A stretch of DNA of 64,000 nucleotides, taken from the NCBI RefSeq assembly GCF_901709675.1, contig NC_051092.1, positions 11,612,491-11,676,490 on the forward strand, in the 5' to 3' direction. Below the pieces are notes generated by a model, which saw nothing but the letters and a program-made list of their open reading frames with translations, ran no database searches and was not told where the DNA came from. The stretch is from Syngnathus acus. Lineage: Eukaryota > Chordata > Actinopteri > Syngnathiformes > Syngnathidae. Shown here one piece after another: positions 28,917 through 38,600 of this stretch; positions within the stretch are counted from its first letter, which is position 1; every line of letters begins with the position of its first letter. The translations under genes were made by a program, and so were the position numbers.

Positions 28917-29017
28917 AGCTATTTTGAACCTTTTAGTTAGCACATTTGAAAAATTCGTCTGGCGCCAGTCCGTGATGCGACTTTTTGCAAGACGGCTCCC
29001 ACTATGCTGTCCGACAA

Positions 29018-29090
29018 GTTTCCATAGTGTAGTGGTTATCACGTTCGCCTTACACGCGAAAGGTCCCCGGTTCGAAACCGGGTGGAAACA
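29018..29090 (+). tRNA. tRNA-Val (TAC)
   Basis: Consensus body with loop CTTACAC; intact T arm. Confidence 0.95.
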
Positions 29091-29188
29091 AGCCATATGC
29101 ATGTTTTTGTCAGGCCTTTTGAAAAATTTCTGCCGCCAGTCCGTGATACGACTTTTTGCAAGACAGCTCCCAATACACAGTTAGACAA

Positions 29189-29261
29189 GTTTCCATAGTG
29201 TAGTGGTTATCACGTTCGCCTCACACGCGAAAGGTCCCCGGTTCGAGACCGGGTGGAAACA
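29189..29261 (+). tRNA. tRNA-Val (CAC)
   Basis: Full length; T loop TTCGAGA. Confidence 0.93.
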
Positions 29262-29364
29262 AGCTATTTTGAACCTTTTTGTTAGCACATTTGAAAAATT
29301 TGTCTCCGGTGCCAGTCCGCGATGCTACTTTTTGCAAGACGGCTCTAATGCAGCAGTCAGGCAA

Positions 29365-29437
29365 GTTTCCATAGTGTAGTGGTTATCACGTTCGCCTCAC
29401 ACGCGAAAGGTCCCCGGTTCGAGACCGGGTGGAAACA
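29365..29437 (+). tRNA. tRNA-Val (CAC)
   Basis: Full length; T loop TTCGAGA, shared with the preceding unit. Confidence 0.93.
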
Positions 29438-29540
29438 AGCTATTTTGAACCTTTTTGTTAGCACATTTGAAAAATTTGTCTCCGGTGCCAGTCCGCGATG
29501 CTACTTTTTGCAAGACGGCTCTAACGCAGCAGTCAGGGAA

Positions 29541-29602
29541 GTTTCCATAGTGTAGTGGTTATCACGTTCGCCTCACACGCGAAAGGTCCCCGGGTGGAAA
29601 CA
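29541..29602 (+). pseudogene. tRNA-Val (CAC) with T-arm deletion
   Basis: GGTCCCCGGGTGG replaces the T arm: 11 nt are gone between the two CCGG blocks, removing box B. 62 nt long. Confidence 0.93.
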
Positions 29603-29703
29603 AGCTATTTTGAACCTTTTAGTTAGCACATTTGAAAAATTCGTCTGGCGCCAGTCCGTGATGCGACTTTTTGCAAGACGGCTCCCACTTTGCCGTCAGG
29701 CAA

Positions 29704-29765
29704 GTTTCCATAGTGTAGTGGTTATCACGTTCGCCTTACACGCGAAAGGTCCCCGGGTGGAAACA
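29704..29765 (+). pseudogene. tRNA-Val (TAC) with T-arm deletion
   Basis: Same 11-nt T-arm deletion as the adjacent unit, here in a TAC copy; box B is lost. Confidence 0.93.
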
Positions 29766-29863
29766 AGCCATATGCATGTTTTTGTCAGGCCTTTTGAAAA
29801 ATTTCTGCCGCCAGTCCGTGATACGACTTTTTGCAAGACAGCTCCCAACACACAGTTAGACAA

Positions 29864-29936
29864 GTTTCCATAGTGTAGTGGTTATCACGTTCGCCTCACA
29901 CGCGACAGGTCCCTGGTTCGAAACCGGGTGGAAACA
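29864..29936 (+). tRNA. tRNA-Val (CAC)
   Basis: Full length; GCGAC breaks the outermost anticodon-stem pair; T stem has a U-G pair. Confidence 0.88.
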
Positions 29937-30039
29937 AGCTATTTTGAACCTTTTTGTTAGCACATTTGAAAAATTTACCTCCGGTGCCAGTCCGCGATGC
30001 TACTTTTTGCAAGATGGCTCTAACGCAGCAGTCAGGCAA

Positions 30040-30112
30040 GTTTCCATAGTGTAGTGGTTATCACGTTCGCCTCACACGCGAAAGGTCCCCGGTTCGAAAC
30101 CGGGTGGAAACA
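30040..30112 (+). tRNA. tRNA-Val (CAC)
   Basis: Array consensus, all stems intact. Confidence 0.97.
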
Positions 30113-30215
30113 AGCTATTTTGAACCTTTTTGTTAGCACATTTGAAAAATTCGTCTCCGGTGCCAGTCGGCGATGCTACTTTTTGCAAGACGGCTCTAAC
30201 GCAGCAGTCAGGCAA

Positions 30216-30288
30216 GTTTCCATAGTGTAGTGGTTATCACGTTCGCCTCACACGCGAAAGGTCCCCGGTTCGAAACCGGGTGGAAACA
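30216..30288 (+). tRNA. tRNA-Val (CAC)
   Basis: Array consensus, all stems intact. Confidence 0.97.
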
Positions 30289-30391
30289 AGCTATTTTGAA
30301 CCTTTTTGTTAGCACATTTGAAAAATTCGTCTCCGGTGCCAGTCGGCGATGCTACTTTTTGCAAGACGGCTCCCAATACGCAGTTAGACAA

Positions 30392-30464
30392 GTTTCCATA
30401 GTGTAGTGGTTATCACGTTCGCCTCACACGCGACAGGTCCCTGGTTTGAAACCGGGTGGAAACA
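30392..30464 (+). tRNA. tRNA-Val (CAC), box B variant
   Basis: T loop TTTGAAA loses the conserved C of TTC; GCGAC and CCTGG variants are also present. Possibly weak. Confidence 0.8.
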
Positions 30465-30567
30465 AGCTATTTTGAACCTTCTTGTTAGCACATTTGAAAA
30501 ATTTCTCTCCGGTGCCAGTCCGCGATGCTACTTTTTGCAAGACGGCTCTAACACAGCAGTCAGGCAA

Positions 30568-30640
30568 GTTTCCATAGTGTAGTGGTTATCACGTTCGCCT
30601 CACACGCGAAAGGTCCCCGGTTCGAAACCGGGTGGAAACA
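30568..30640 (+). tRNA. tRNA-Val (CAC)
   Basis: Array consensus. First member of a clear four-unit repeat block. Confidence 0.97.
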
Positions 30641-30741
30641 AGCTATTTTGAACCTTTTAGTTAGCACATTTGAAAAATTCGTCTGGCGCCAGTCCGTGAT
30701 GCGACTTTTTGCAAGACGGCTCCCACTATGCCGTCAGACAA

Positions 30742-30814
30742 GTTTCCATAGTGTAGTGGTTATCACGTTCGCCTTACACGCGAAAGGTCCCCGGTTCGAA
30801 ACCGGGTGGAAACA
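30742..30814 (+). tRNA. tRNA-Val (TAC)
   Basis: Consensus TAC copy; intact stems. Confidence 0.95.
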
Positions 30815-30912
30815 AGCCATATGCATGTTTTTGTCAGGCCTTTTGAAAAATTTCTGCCGCCAGTCCGTGATACGACTTTTTGCAAGACAGCTCCCAATAC
30901 ACAGTTAGACAA

Positions 30913-30985
30913 GTTTCCATAGTGTAGTGGTTATCACGTTTGCCTCACATGCGAAAGGTCCCTGGTTCGAAACCGGGTGGAAACA
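30913..30985 (+). tRNA. tRNA-Val (CAC)
   Basis: Anticodon arm TTTGC CTCACAT GCGAA; T stem CCTGG/CCGGG. Pairing is kept by wobble. Confidence 0.87.
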
Positions 30986-31086
30986 AGCTATTTTGAACCT
31001 TTTTGTTAGCACATTTGAAAAATTCGTCTGGCGCCAGTCCGTGATGCCTCTTTTTGGAAGACGGCTCTCATGCAGCAGTCAGGCAA

Positions 31087-31159
31087 GTTTCCGTAGTGTA
31101 GTGGTTATCACGTTCGCCTCACACACGAAAGGTCCCCGGTTCGAAACCGGGTGGAAACA
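31087..31159 (+). tRNA. tRNA-Val (CAC)
   Basis: Acceptor GTTTCCG; ACGAA gives a C-A mismatch at the top of the anticodon stem. Confidence 0.85.
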
Positions 31160-31262
31160 AGCTATTTTGAACCTTTTTGTTAGCACATTTGAAAAATTAG
31201 TCTCCGGTGCCAGTCCGCGATGCTACTTTTTGCAAGACGGCTCTAACGCAGCAGTCAGGGAA

Positions 31263-31335
31263 GTTTCCATAGTGTAGTGGTTATCACGTTCGCCTCACAC
31301 GCGAAAGTTCTCCGGTTCGAAACCGGGTGGAAACA
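31263..31335 (+). tRNA. tRNA-Val (CAC)
   Basis: Variable region reads AAAGTTCTCCGG; otherwise intact. Confidence 0.9.
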
Positions 31336-31436
31336 AGCTATTTTGAACCTTTTAGTTAGCACATTTGAAAAATTCGTCTGGCGCCAGTCCGTGATGCGAC
31401 TTTTTGCAAGACGGCTCCCACTATGCCGTCAGACAA

Positions 31437-31509
31437 GTTTCCATAGTGTAGTGGTTATCACGTTCGCCTTACACGCAAAAGGTCCCCGGTTTGAAACCGG
31501 GTGGAAACA
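31437..31509 (+). tRNA. tRNA-Val (TAC), degenerating
   Basis: GCAAA breaks an anticodon-stem pair, and T loop TTTGAAA alters box B. Confidence 0.78.
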
Positions 31510-31607
31510 AGCCATATGCATGCTTTTGTCAGGCCTTTTGAAAAATTTCTGCCGCCAGTCCGTGATACGACTTTTTGCAAGACAGCTCAAAATTCGCAGT
31601 TAGACAA

Positions 31608-31680
31608 GTTTCCATAGTGTAGTGGTTATCACGTTCGCCTCACACACGACAGGTCCCCGGTTCGAAACCGGGTGGAAACA
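31608..31680 (+). tRNA. tRNA-Val (CAC), stem variants
   Basis: ACGAC breaks both end pairs of the anticodon stem; T arm intact. Confidence 0.8.
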
Positions 31681-31781
31681 AGCTATTTTGAACCTTTTTG
31701 TTAGCACATTTGAAAAATTCGTCTGGCGCCAGTCCGTGATGCCTCTTTTTGCAAGACGGCTCTCATGCAGCAGTCAGGCAA

Positions 31782-31854
31782 GTTTCTGTAGTGTAGTGGT
31801 TATCACGTTCGCCTCACACGCGAAAGGTACCCGGTTCGAAACCGGGTGGAAACA
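31782..31854 (+). tRNA. tRNA-Val (CAC)
   Basis: Acceptor GTTTCTG (U-G at pair 6); variable region GGTACCCGG; T arm intact. Confidence 0.88.
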
Positions 31855-31955
31855 AGCTATTTTGAACCTTTTTGTTAGCACATTTGAAAAATTAGTCTGG
31901 CGCCAGTCCGTTATGCTACTTTTTGCAAGACGGCTCTAATGCAGCAGTCAGGCAA

Positions 31956-32017
31956 GTTTCCATAGTGTAGTGGTTATCACGTTCGCCTCACACGCGAAAG
32001 GTCCCCGGGTGGAAACA
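31956..32017 (+). pseudogene. tRNA-Val (CAC) with T-arm deletion
   Basis: Identical 11-nt T-arm loss, GGTCCCCGGGTGG. Confidence 0.93.
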
Positions 32018-32120
32018 AGCTATTTTGAACCTTTTCGTTAGCACATTTGAAAAATTTGTCTCCGGTGCCAGTCCGCGATGCTACTTTTTGCAAGACGGCT
32101 CTAACGCAGCAGTCAGGGAA

Positions 32121-32193
32121 GTTTCCATAGTGTAGTGGTTATCACGTTCGCCTCACACGCGAAAGGTCTCCGGTTCGAAACCGGGTGGAAACA
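32121..32193 (+). tRNA. tRNA-Val (CAC)
   Basis: Full length; GGTCTCCGG gives a U-G pair in the T stem. Confidence 0.93.
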
Positions 32194-32294
32194 AGCTATT
32201 TTGAACCTTTTAGTTAGCACATTTGAAAAATTCGTCTGGCGCCAGTCCGTGATGCGACTTTTTCCAAGACGGCTCCCACTATGCCGTCAGACAA

Positions 32295-32367
32295 GTTTCC
32301 ATAGTGTAGTGGTTATCACGTTCGCCTTACACACGAAAGGTCCCCGGTTCGAAACCGGGTGGAAACA
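32295..32367 (+). tRNA. tRNA-Val (TAC)
   Basis: Full length; ACGAA mismatch at the anticodon stem top. Confidence 0.87.
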
Positions 32368-32465
32368 AGCCATATGCATGTTTTTGTCAGGCCTTTTGAA
32401 AAAGTTCTGCAGCCAGTCCGTGATACGACTTTTTGCAAGACAGCTCCCAATACACAGTTAGACAA

Positions 32466-32538
32466 GTTTCCATAGTGTAGTGGTTATCACGTTTGCCTCA
32501 CATGTGAAAGGTACCTGGTTCGAAACCGGGTGGAAACA
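32466..32538 (+). tRNA. tRNA-Val (CAC)
   Basis: Anticodon stem TTTGC/GTGAA held by two wobble pairs; GGTACCTGG variant. Confidence 0.83.
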
Positions 32539-32639
32539 GGCTATTTTGTACCTTTTTGTTAGCACATTTGAAAAATTCGTCTGGCGCCAGTCCGTGATGC
32601 CTCTTTTTGCAAGACGGCTCTCATGCAGCAGTCAGGCAA

Positions 32640-32712
32640 GTTTCCGTAGTGTAGTGGTTATCACGTTCGCCTCACACGCGAAAGGTCCCCGGTTCGAAAC
32701 CGGGTGGAAACA
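32640..32712 (+). tRNA. tRNA-Val (CAC)
   Basis: Acceptor GTTTCCG as in mammalian tRNA-Val; otherwise consensus. Confidence 0.95.
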
Positions 32713-32815
32713 AGCTGTTTTGAACCTTTTTGTTAGCACATTTGAAAAATTTGTCTCCGGTGCCAGTCCGCGATGCTACTTTTTGCAAGACGGCTCTAAC
32801 GCAGCAGTCAGGGAA

Positions 32816-32888
32816 GTTTCCATAGTGTAGTGGTTATCACGCTCGCCTCACACGCGAAAGGTCCCCGGTTCGAAACCGGGTGGAAACA
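32816..32888 (+). tRNA. tRNA-Val (CAC)
   Basis: CTCGC opens the outer anticodon-stem pair; otherwise consensus. Confidence 0.88.
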
Positions 32889-32989
32889 AGCTATTTTGAA
32901 CCTTTTAGTTAGCACATTTGAAAAATTCGTCTGGCGCCAGTCCGTGATGCGACTTTTTGCAAGACGGCTCCCACTATGCCGTCAGACAA

Positions 32990-33062
32990 GTTTCCATAGT
33001 GTAGTGGTTATCACGTTAGCCTTACACGCGAAAGGTCCCCGGTTCGAAACCGGGTGGAAACA
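32990..33062 (+). tRNA. tRNA-Val (TAC)
   Basis: TTAGC/GCGAA has a mid-stem anticodon mismatch, shared with the copy at 34368. Confidence 0.83.
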
Positions 33063-33160
33063 AGCCATATGCATGTTTTTGTCAGGCCTTTTGAAAAATT
33101 TCTGCCGCCAGTCCGTGATACGACTTTTTGCAAGACAGCTCCCAATACACAGTTAGACAA

Positions 33161-33233
33161 GGTTCCATAGTGTAGTGGTTATCACGTTTGCCTCACATGC
33201 GAAAGGTCCCTGGTTCGAAATCGGGTGGAAACA
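33161..33233 (+). tRNA. tRNA-Val (CAC), degenerating
   Basis: Acceptor GGTTCC breaks pair 2; T stem CCTGG/TCGGG is mismatched; anticodon stem has a wobble. Likely a pseudogene in progress. Confidence 0.72.
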
Positions 33234-33333
33234 AGCTATTTTGACCCTTTTAGTTAGCACATTTGAAAATTCGTCTGGCGCCAGTCCGTGATGCCACTTT
33301 TTGCAAGACGGCTCTCATGCAACAGTCAGGCAA

Positions 33334-33395
33334 GTTTCCATAGTGTAGTGGTTATCACGTTCGCCTCACACGCGAAAGGTCTCCGGGTGGAAACA
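33334..33395 (+). pseudogene. tRNA-Val (CAC) with T-arm deletion
   Basis: Same 11-nt deletion, here GGTCTCCGGGTGG, so it sits on a distinct sequence background. Confidence 0.92.
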
Positions 33396-33498
33396 AGCTA
33401 TTTTGAACCTTTTTGTTAGCACATTTGAAAAATTTGTCCCCGGTGCCAGTCCGCGATGCTACTTTTTGCAAGACGGCTCTAACGCAGCAGTCAGGCAA

Positions 33499-33571
33499 GT
33501 TTCCATAGTGTAGTGGTTATCACGTTCGCCTCACACGCGAAAAGTCCCCGGTTCAAAACCGGGTGGAAACA
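33499..33571 (+). tRNA. tRNA-Val (CAC)
   Basis: GAAAAGTCC variable region and TTCAAAA T loop; stems intact. Confidence 0.9.
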
Positions 33572-33672
33572 AGCTATTTTGAACCTTTTAGTTAGCACAT
33601 TTGAAAAATTCGTCTGGCGCCAGTCCGTGATGCGACTTTTTCCAAGACGGCTCCCACTATGCCGTCAGACAA

Positions 33673-33745
33673 GTTTCCATAGTGTAGTGGTTATCACGTT
33701 CGCCTTACACGCGAAAGGTCCCCGGTTCGAAACCGGGTGGAAACA
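33673..33745 (+). tRNA. tRNA-Val (TAC)
   Basis: Consensus TAC copy. Confidence 0.95.
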
Positions 33746-33843
33746 AGCCATATGCATGTTTTTGTCAGGCCTTTTGAAAAAGTTCTGCAGCCAGTCCGTG
33801 ATACGACTTTTTGCAAGACAGCTCCCAATACACAGTTAGACAA

Positions 33844-33916
33844 GTTTCCATAGTGTAGTGGTTATCACGTTCGCCTCACACACGACAGGTTCCCGGTTCG
33901 AAACCGGGTGGAAACA
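33844..33916 (+). tRNA. tRNA-Val (CAC), stem variants
   Basis: ACGAC anticodon-stem variants and GGTTCCCGG. Confidence 0.8.
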
Positions 33917-34017
33917 AGCTATTTTGAACCTTTTTGTTAGCACATTTGAAAAATTCGTCTGGCGCCAGTCCGTGATGCCTCTTTTTGCAAGACGGCTCTC
34001 ATGCAGCAGTCAGGCAA

Positions 34018-34090
34018 GTTTCCGTAGTGTAGTGGTTATCACGTTCGCCTCACACGCGAAAGGTCCCCGGTTCGAAACCGGGTGGAAACA
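34018..34090 (+). tRNA. tRNA-Val (CAC)
   Basis: Acceptor GTTTCCG; otherwise consensus. Confidence 0.95.
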
Positions 34091-34193
34091 AGCTGTTTTG
34101 AACCTTTTTGTTAGCACATTTGAAAAATTTGTCTCCGGTGCCAGTCCGCGATGCTACTTTTTGCAAGACGGCTCTAACGCAGCAGTCAGGGAA

Positions 34194-34266
34194 GTTTCCA
34201 TAGTGTAGTGGTTATCACGTTCGCCTCACACGCGAAAGGTCCCCGGTTCGAAACCGGGTGGAAACA
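34194..34266 (+). tRNA. tRNA-Val (CAC)
   Basis: Array consensus. Confidence 0.97.
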
Positions 34267-34367
34267 AGCTATTTTGAACCTTTTAGTTAGCACATTTGAA
34301 AAATTCGTCTGGCGCCAGTCCGTGATGCGACTTTTTGCAAGACGGCTCCCACTATGCCGTCAGACAA

Positions 34368-34440
34368 GTTTCCATAGTGTAGTGGTTATCACGTTAGCCT
34401 TACACGCGAAAGGTCCCCGGTTCGAAACCGGGTGGAAACA
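34368..34440 (+). tRNA. tRNA-Val (TAC)
   Basis: TTAGC mid-stem mismatch; otherwise consensus. Confidence 0.83.
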
Positions 34441-34538
34441 AGCCATATGCATGTTTTTGTCAGGCCTTTTGAAAAATTTCTGCCGCCAGTCCGTGATACG
34501 ACTTTTTGCAAGACAGCTCCCAATATACAGTTAGACAA

Positions 34539-34611
34539 GTTTCCATAGTGTAGTGGTTATCACGTTCGCCTCACACACGACAGGTTCCCGGTTCGAAACC
34601 GGGTGGAAACA
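34539..34611 (+). tRNA. tRNA-Val (CAC), stem variants
   Basis: ACGAC and GGTTCCCGG, the same variants as the copy at 33844. Confidence 0.8.
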
Positions 34612-34712
34612 AGCTATTTTGAACCTTTTTGTTAGCACATTTGAAAAATTCGTCTGGCGCCAGTCCGTTATGCTACTTTTTGCAAGACGGCTCTAATGCA
34701 GCAGTCAGGCAA

Positions 34713-34785
34713 GTTTCCATAGTGTAGTGTTTATCACGTTCGCCTCACACGCGAAAGGTCCCCGGTTCGAAACCGGGTGGAAACA
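34713..34785 (+). tRNA. tRNA-Val (CAC), D-loop variant
   Basis: TAGTGTTTATC loses one of the two D-loop guanines that meet the T loop. Confidence 0.8.
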
Positions 34786-34888
34786 AGCTATTTTGAACCT
34801 TTTTGTTAGCACATTTGAAAAATTTGTCTCCGGTGCCAGTCCGCGATGCTACTTTTTGCAAGACGGCTCTAACGCAGCAGTCAGGGAA

Positions 34889-34961
34889 GTTTCCATAGTG
34901 TAGTGGTTATCACGTTCGCCTCACACGCGAAAGGTCTCCGGTTCGAAACCGGGTGGAAACA
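34889..34961 (+). tRNA. tRNA-Val (CAC)
   Basis: Full length; GGTCTCCGG variant. Confidence 0.93.
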
Positions 34962-35064
34962 AGCTATTTTGAACCTTTTTGTTAGCACATTTGAAAAATT
35001 TGTCCCCGGTGCCAGTCCGCGATGCTACTTTTTGCAAGACGGCTCTAACGCAGCAGTCAGGCAA

Positions 35065-35137
35065 GTTTCCATAGTGTAGTGGTTATCACGTTCGCCTCAC
35101 ACGCGAAAGGTCCCCGGTTCAAAACCGGGTGGAAACA
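35065..35137 (+). tRNA. tRNA-Val (CAC)
   Basis: Full length; TTCAAAA T loop. Confidence 0.92.
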
Positions 35138-35238
35138 AGCTATTTTGAACCTTTTAGTTAGCACATTTGAAAAATTCGTCTGGCGCCAGTCCGTGATGCG
35201 ACTTTTTCCAAGACGGCTCCCACTATGCCGTCAGACAA

Positions 35239-35311
35239 GTTTCCATAGTGTAGTGGTTATCACGTTCGCCTTACACGCGAAAGGTCCCCGGTTCGAAACC
35301 GGGTGGAAACA
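35239..35311 (+). tRNA. tRNA-Val (TAC)
   Basis: Consensus TAC copy, last in the array. Confidence 0.95.
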
Positions 35312-35409
35312 AGCCATATGCATGTTTTTGTCAGGCCTTTTGAAAAAGTTCTGCAGCCAGTCCGTGATACGACTTTTTGGAAGACGGCTCTCATGCAACA
35401 GTCAGGCAA

Positions 35410-35482
35410 GTTTCCATAGTGTAGTGGTTATCACGTTCGCCTCACACGCGAAAGGTCCCCGGTTCGAAACCGGGTGGAAACA
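35410..35482 (+). tRNA. tRNA-Val (CAC)
   Basis: Array consensus. Confidence 0.97.
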
Positions 35483-35585
35483 AGCTATTTTGAACCTTTT
35501 TGTTAGCACATTTGAAAAATTCGTCTCTGGCGCCAGTCCGTGATGCCACTTTTTGGAAGACGGCACTCGTGTGACAGTCAGGACA

Positions 35586-35647
35586 CTGTCCATAGTGTAG
35601 TGATTATCACGTTCCCCTCACACGCGAAAGGTCCCCGGGTGGAAACA
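35586..35647 (+). pseudogene. tRNA-Val (CAC) with T-arm deletion, right edge of array
   Basis: Altered acceptor (CTGTCCA), mismatched anticodon stem (TTCCC) and the 11-nt T-arm deletion. Confidence 0.9.
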
Positions 35648-38600
35648 AGCCTGAATAACACTGTTGATCTGCTTATTTTGGGCGTTGTGTAGCTATTTTA
35701 TTTTAGTTAACAGAGCTCTGAACGTTAATAAATGAGAAGTAGAGTGCCAAAACCTACATCCTTTTTGTCCTATTATGATACAAATGGATTAACTTTCATT
35801 TCGCATCGTATGCTTTGCATGTTTGATATGTTTGCGTGGGGCTTTGGGGTGATTTAAGATCAAATAAATAACGATGTTGTGAAAAATCTTACATTTATTA
35901 TTGTCTACAAACTTAAAAACGTGACATATTACTGTACAGTCGTCGTAAGATTTCGGAACGCGTCGCAACCAAACTACCTTTTCTCAGCCAATCAGACATC
36001 CCTAATAGGCACTTGTACCGCCCACTGCTAAATCGTTTGTTTGTTGACACGCTACCAAAGACGAGATCCGATAGCACACATTTCACAACCCATTTTTTTC
36101 CCACTTTTTTTCCACTCATACTTTTCTTCTATTCACTTTACTATGAGCTACTATGGTTGCGTAAACAAAACTCATAATGACTCATTTGGTGTGTTCTCAC
36201 GTCAGGACGACCAAAGCTACATATATTGGCTGCGGTAATTTATTTTGCCCACTAGGTGGAAGTATTAACCACAGAACAAAGTAATGAAATGTGCCAGACA
36301 AAACACCTCTACGTTTATCCATCAAAAGTGGAAGCCAATGCTAAGCTATTGGTAAGTTAAAGCTTTTTTTTTTTTTTTTTTTTATCACACTACAGTATGA
36401 CCCGGTTGTCATGTGAATAAATCTATCTGTCAAAGCAAAGACATACTTAATTGAAAATGATGAACTAGCCTTTAATGCCAGCAGGGGGAGGAGAAACAAA
36501 AGTCCGCTTCTCTTGAAGTGTCCCCCAAATTCACAAAATGGACAGACAAACAAAGAAAATATTATTCATAAATTAGAATGTACAAAAGTGTTTGCAACAT
36601 TTATTATTATTCTCACGGTCACGAAATTGTTTTCTTCTTTTTTTAACCTTTTCACCACACTTGGTCTATTTTTTAATCACTGATGGGGAGTTGTTGGCTT
36701 ATTCTCACTTCTCACTTATCTTATGGCACAAAAAAGGAAAATGCAAGCAGAAAACAACATTTGAGTACTTTCACGGTAACGTAACCAATGTGAAGTAATT
36801 TTGTGTTGTTTGCTGCACCCAAAGATCAGTTGTAAAATATTTTTACTGGCAAAACAATAAGAAAAAATAATCAATTCAGCAGTGTCTTGGAACTTGAGAA
36901 ACTCATGTTGGTGCGCGGCGCTCATAGTAAGTCAAGAGCTCCATTCAATTTGCAAATTGCCAAGTTGTCTGTCTGCCAGCCTGTCTGTCTGTCCGTCCAT
37001 CCATCTATTGAGCCATGTGCTGTACATATCATATCTATATGCATACACATATGTACTGTATCTACGCATCAACTATCCATCCATCCATCCATCCATCAAT
37101 CTATCACTATCTATAATTCACTCTATTTATGGCCCTTGTGATTGGATCCAAACATTATATTGGGGCACACTCATCTACATCCGCCCTGATATTATTAATG
37201 TCCCCCCGAAGAAGGCCATAGCTGAGCTGATGAGATGAGATGAGATGAAATGAGACGATACACTTTATTGATCCCCAAGGGGGGAATACATCTGTCAGAG
37301 GCGGGAGGCAACAAAAATGAAATGAAGCAGACACATTGTTGAGGCATAGCCAAAATAAAACAGGAAAGGTCCTCACAAACTGAGAGGCCACATGAAGAGT
37401 TATGTTAGCTACACCTGCATAAGGACATTATAATATCAGTATACAAAAGCAGAATATGCTAATAATCATTTATAAATATCTAAAAGGGTCTAATGTGTTT
37501 ACAGCTGTACATTTGCCTGATTTCAATACAAATGGCAACATATTTAAAAATAACCCTCGCACTTTTGCAAGCTAAAACCACAAATACATGCATTACAATA
37601 ATGATTGCCTCAGTCATCACTAAGCTTTACTATATGCAGCTCTCATGTTGAATTCTGCATATATTTAAGAAAGCGTCCGGTTGGGTGTATTATTTTTATG
37701 CGCATTTGAATGAAAGAAGGCAAAAAAAAACACACCTATAACATTTAACCATTCCATGAATCCCATCCCCCAAAAATGTAATGTATCATATATTTATTTT
37801 ATGTATGTAATGACACGCCTGACACAAACCTTGCTTTCTTTTTGCATGACATCACCATCATCATCACACGCTACCATATACTAGCATACATGTGTTTATG
37901 TATTTTTTTATAATGTTTGTTTGTCAAGGAATATAAATGCGTATTGACTGTCGATCCGCAGCTTTATGCCCGCCAAGCACAATACAATGAGATCCAATGC
38001 AAGAGCCCCATCAAATATTGGTAATAATGTTCAGTTTTGATTGGCCCTGTCAGAGAGGTATCGAGATAACAATATATTTTTATTATTGTAGCTGAGCTGT
38101 AGTTTGCTATTGAGTGTATTGCATCACCCTGAGCGCTACCTTTAGAATATTGAATATGTTCAACTGTTGTATAGTGTACCACGTCGCTATATATGGACTG
38201 CTGTACCACTTGCCATATTATACACACCACACACAGCGTTCCAAATTATTACTGCAAGTAAATCAAATAAGCATTTGAATGTTTGTCTTTCTGGATAAAT
38301 TTATTCATGTCTTTCCTCTGATCGCTGGCTGGATATTGCATCAATCTCAGATACATTTGAAAGCGTGTAACTGAGAAAACAGGCTAAATGGCTTAAATAA
38401 TTATTTTTTTCTCCTGCTGCAGTTTGAATGCCTTAAGGGTCAGTTGGGAAAAAAAAATGTCATGCCAGGTGAAGTGTTTGAAAGATAAGGCAGAAAGCTG
38501 GCTGTAATTTATATTCCAGCTTGTAAATTGATTAAAAAAATAGACATAATGTAAATTGGGACATAGATAGTCATGTTGATGATTGTTGATGATGATTCAT

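Larger units (their letters stand above)
28060..35650 (+). repeat. tandem tRNA-Val array, 43 units plus two decayed copies
   Basis: Head-to-tail units of about 171-176 bp. Each has a 73-nt tRNA-Val gene (GTTTCC[A/G]TAGTGTAGTGG ... GGTTCGAAACCGGGTGGAAACA) and a spacer of about 100 bp. Each spacer starts with AAGCTATTTTGAACC or AAGCCATATGCATG and ends with a CTTTTTGCAAGAC[G/A]GCTC block. Internal boxes A and B are present, and the T-runs after each gene can act as Pol III terminators. Anticodons are CAC (32 units), TAC (10) and AAC (1). Thirty-eight units are full length and five lack 11 nt of the T arm. From about 30568 the start-to-start spacings cycle 174, 171, 174, 176, giving a four-unit repeat of about 695 bp in which the second member is TAC. 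Confidence 0.97.

Noticed and set aside
28403-35543. Repeated 105-154-residue open frames (MVITFASHAKGPRFETG...) along the array
   Set aside because: They are translations of the tRNA-Val gene (TATCACGTTCGCCTCACACG) and its spacer, repeated with the units; not proteins.
28060-35650. CRISPR-like look of regular repeats and spacers
   Set aside because: The 73-nt repeat folds as tRNA-Val with box A and box B, the spacers are also repeated, and the genome is vertebrate.
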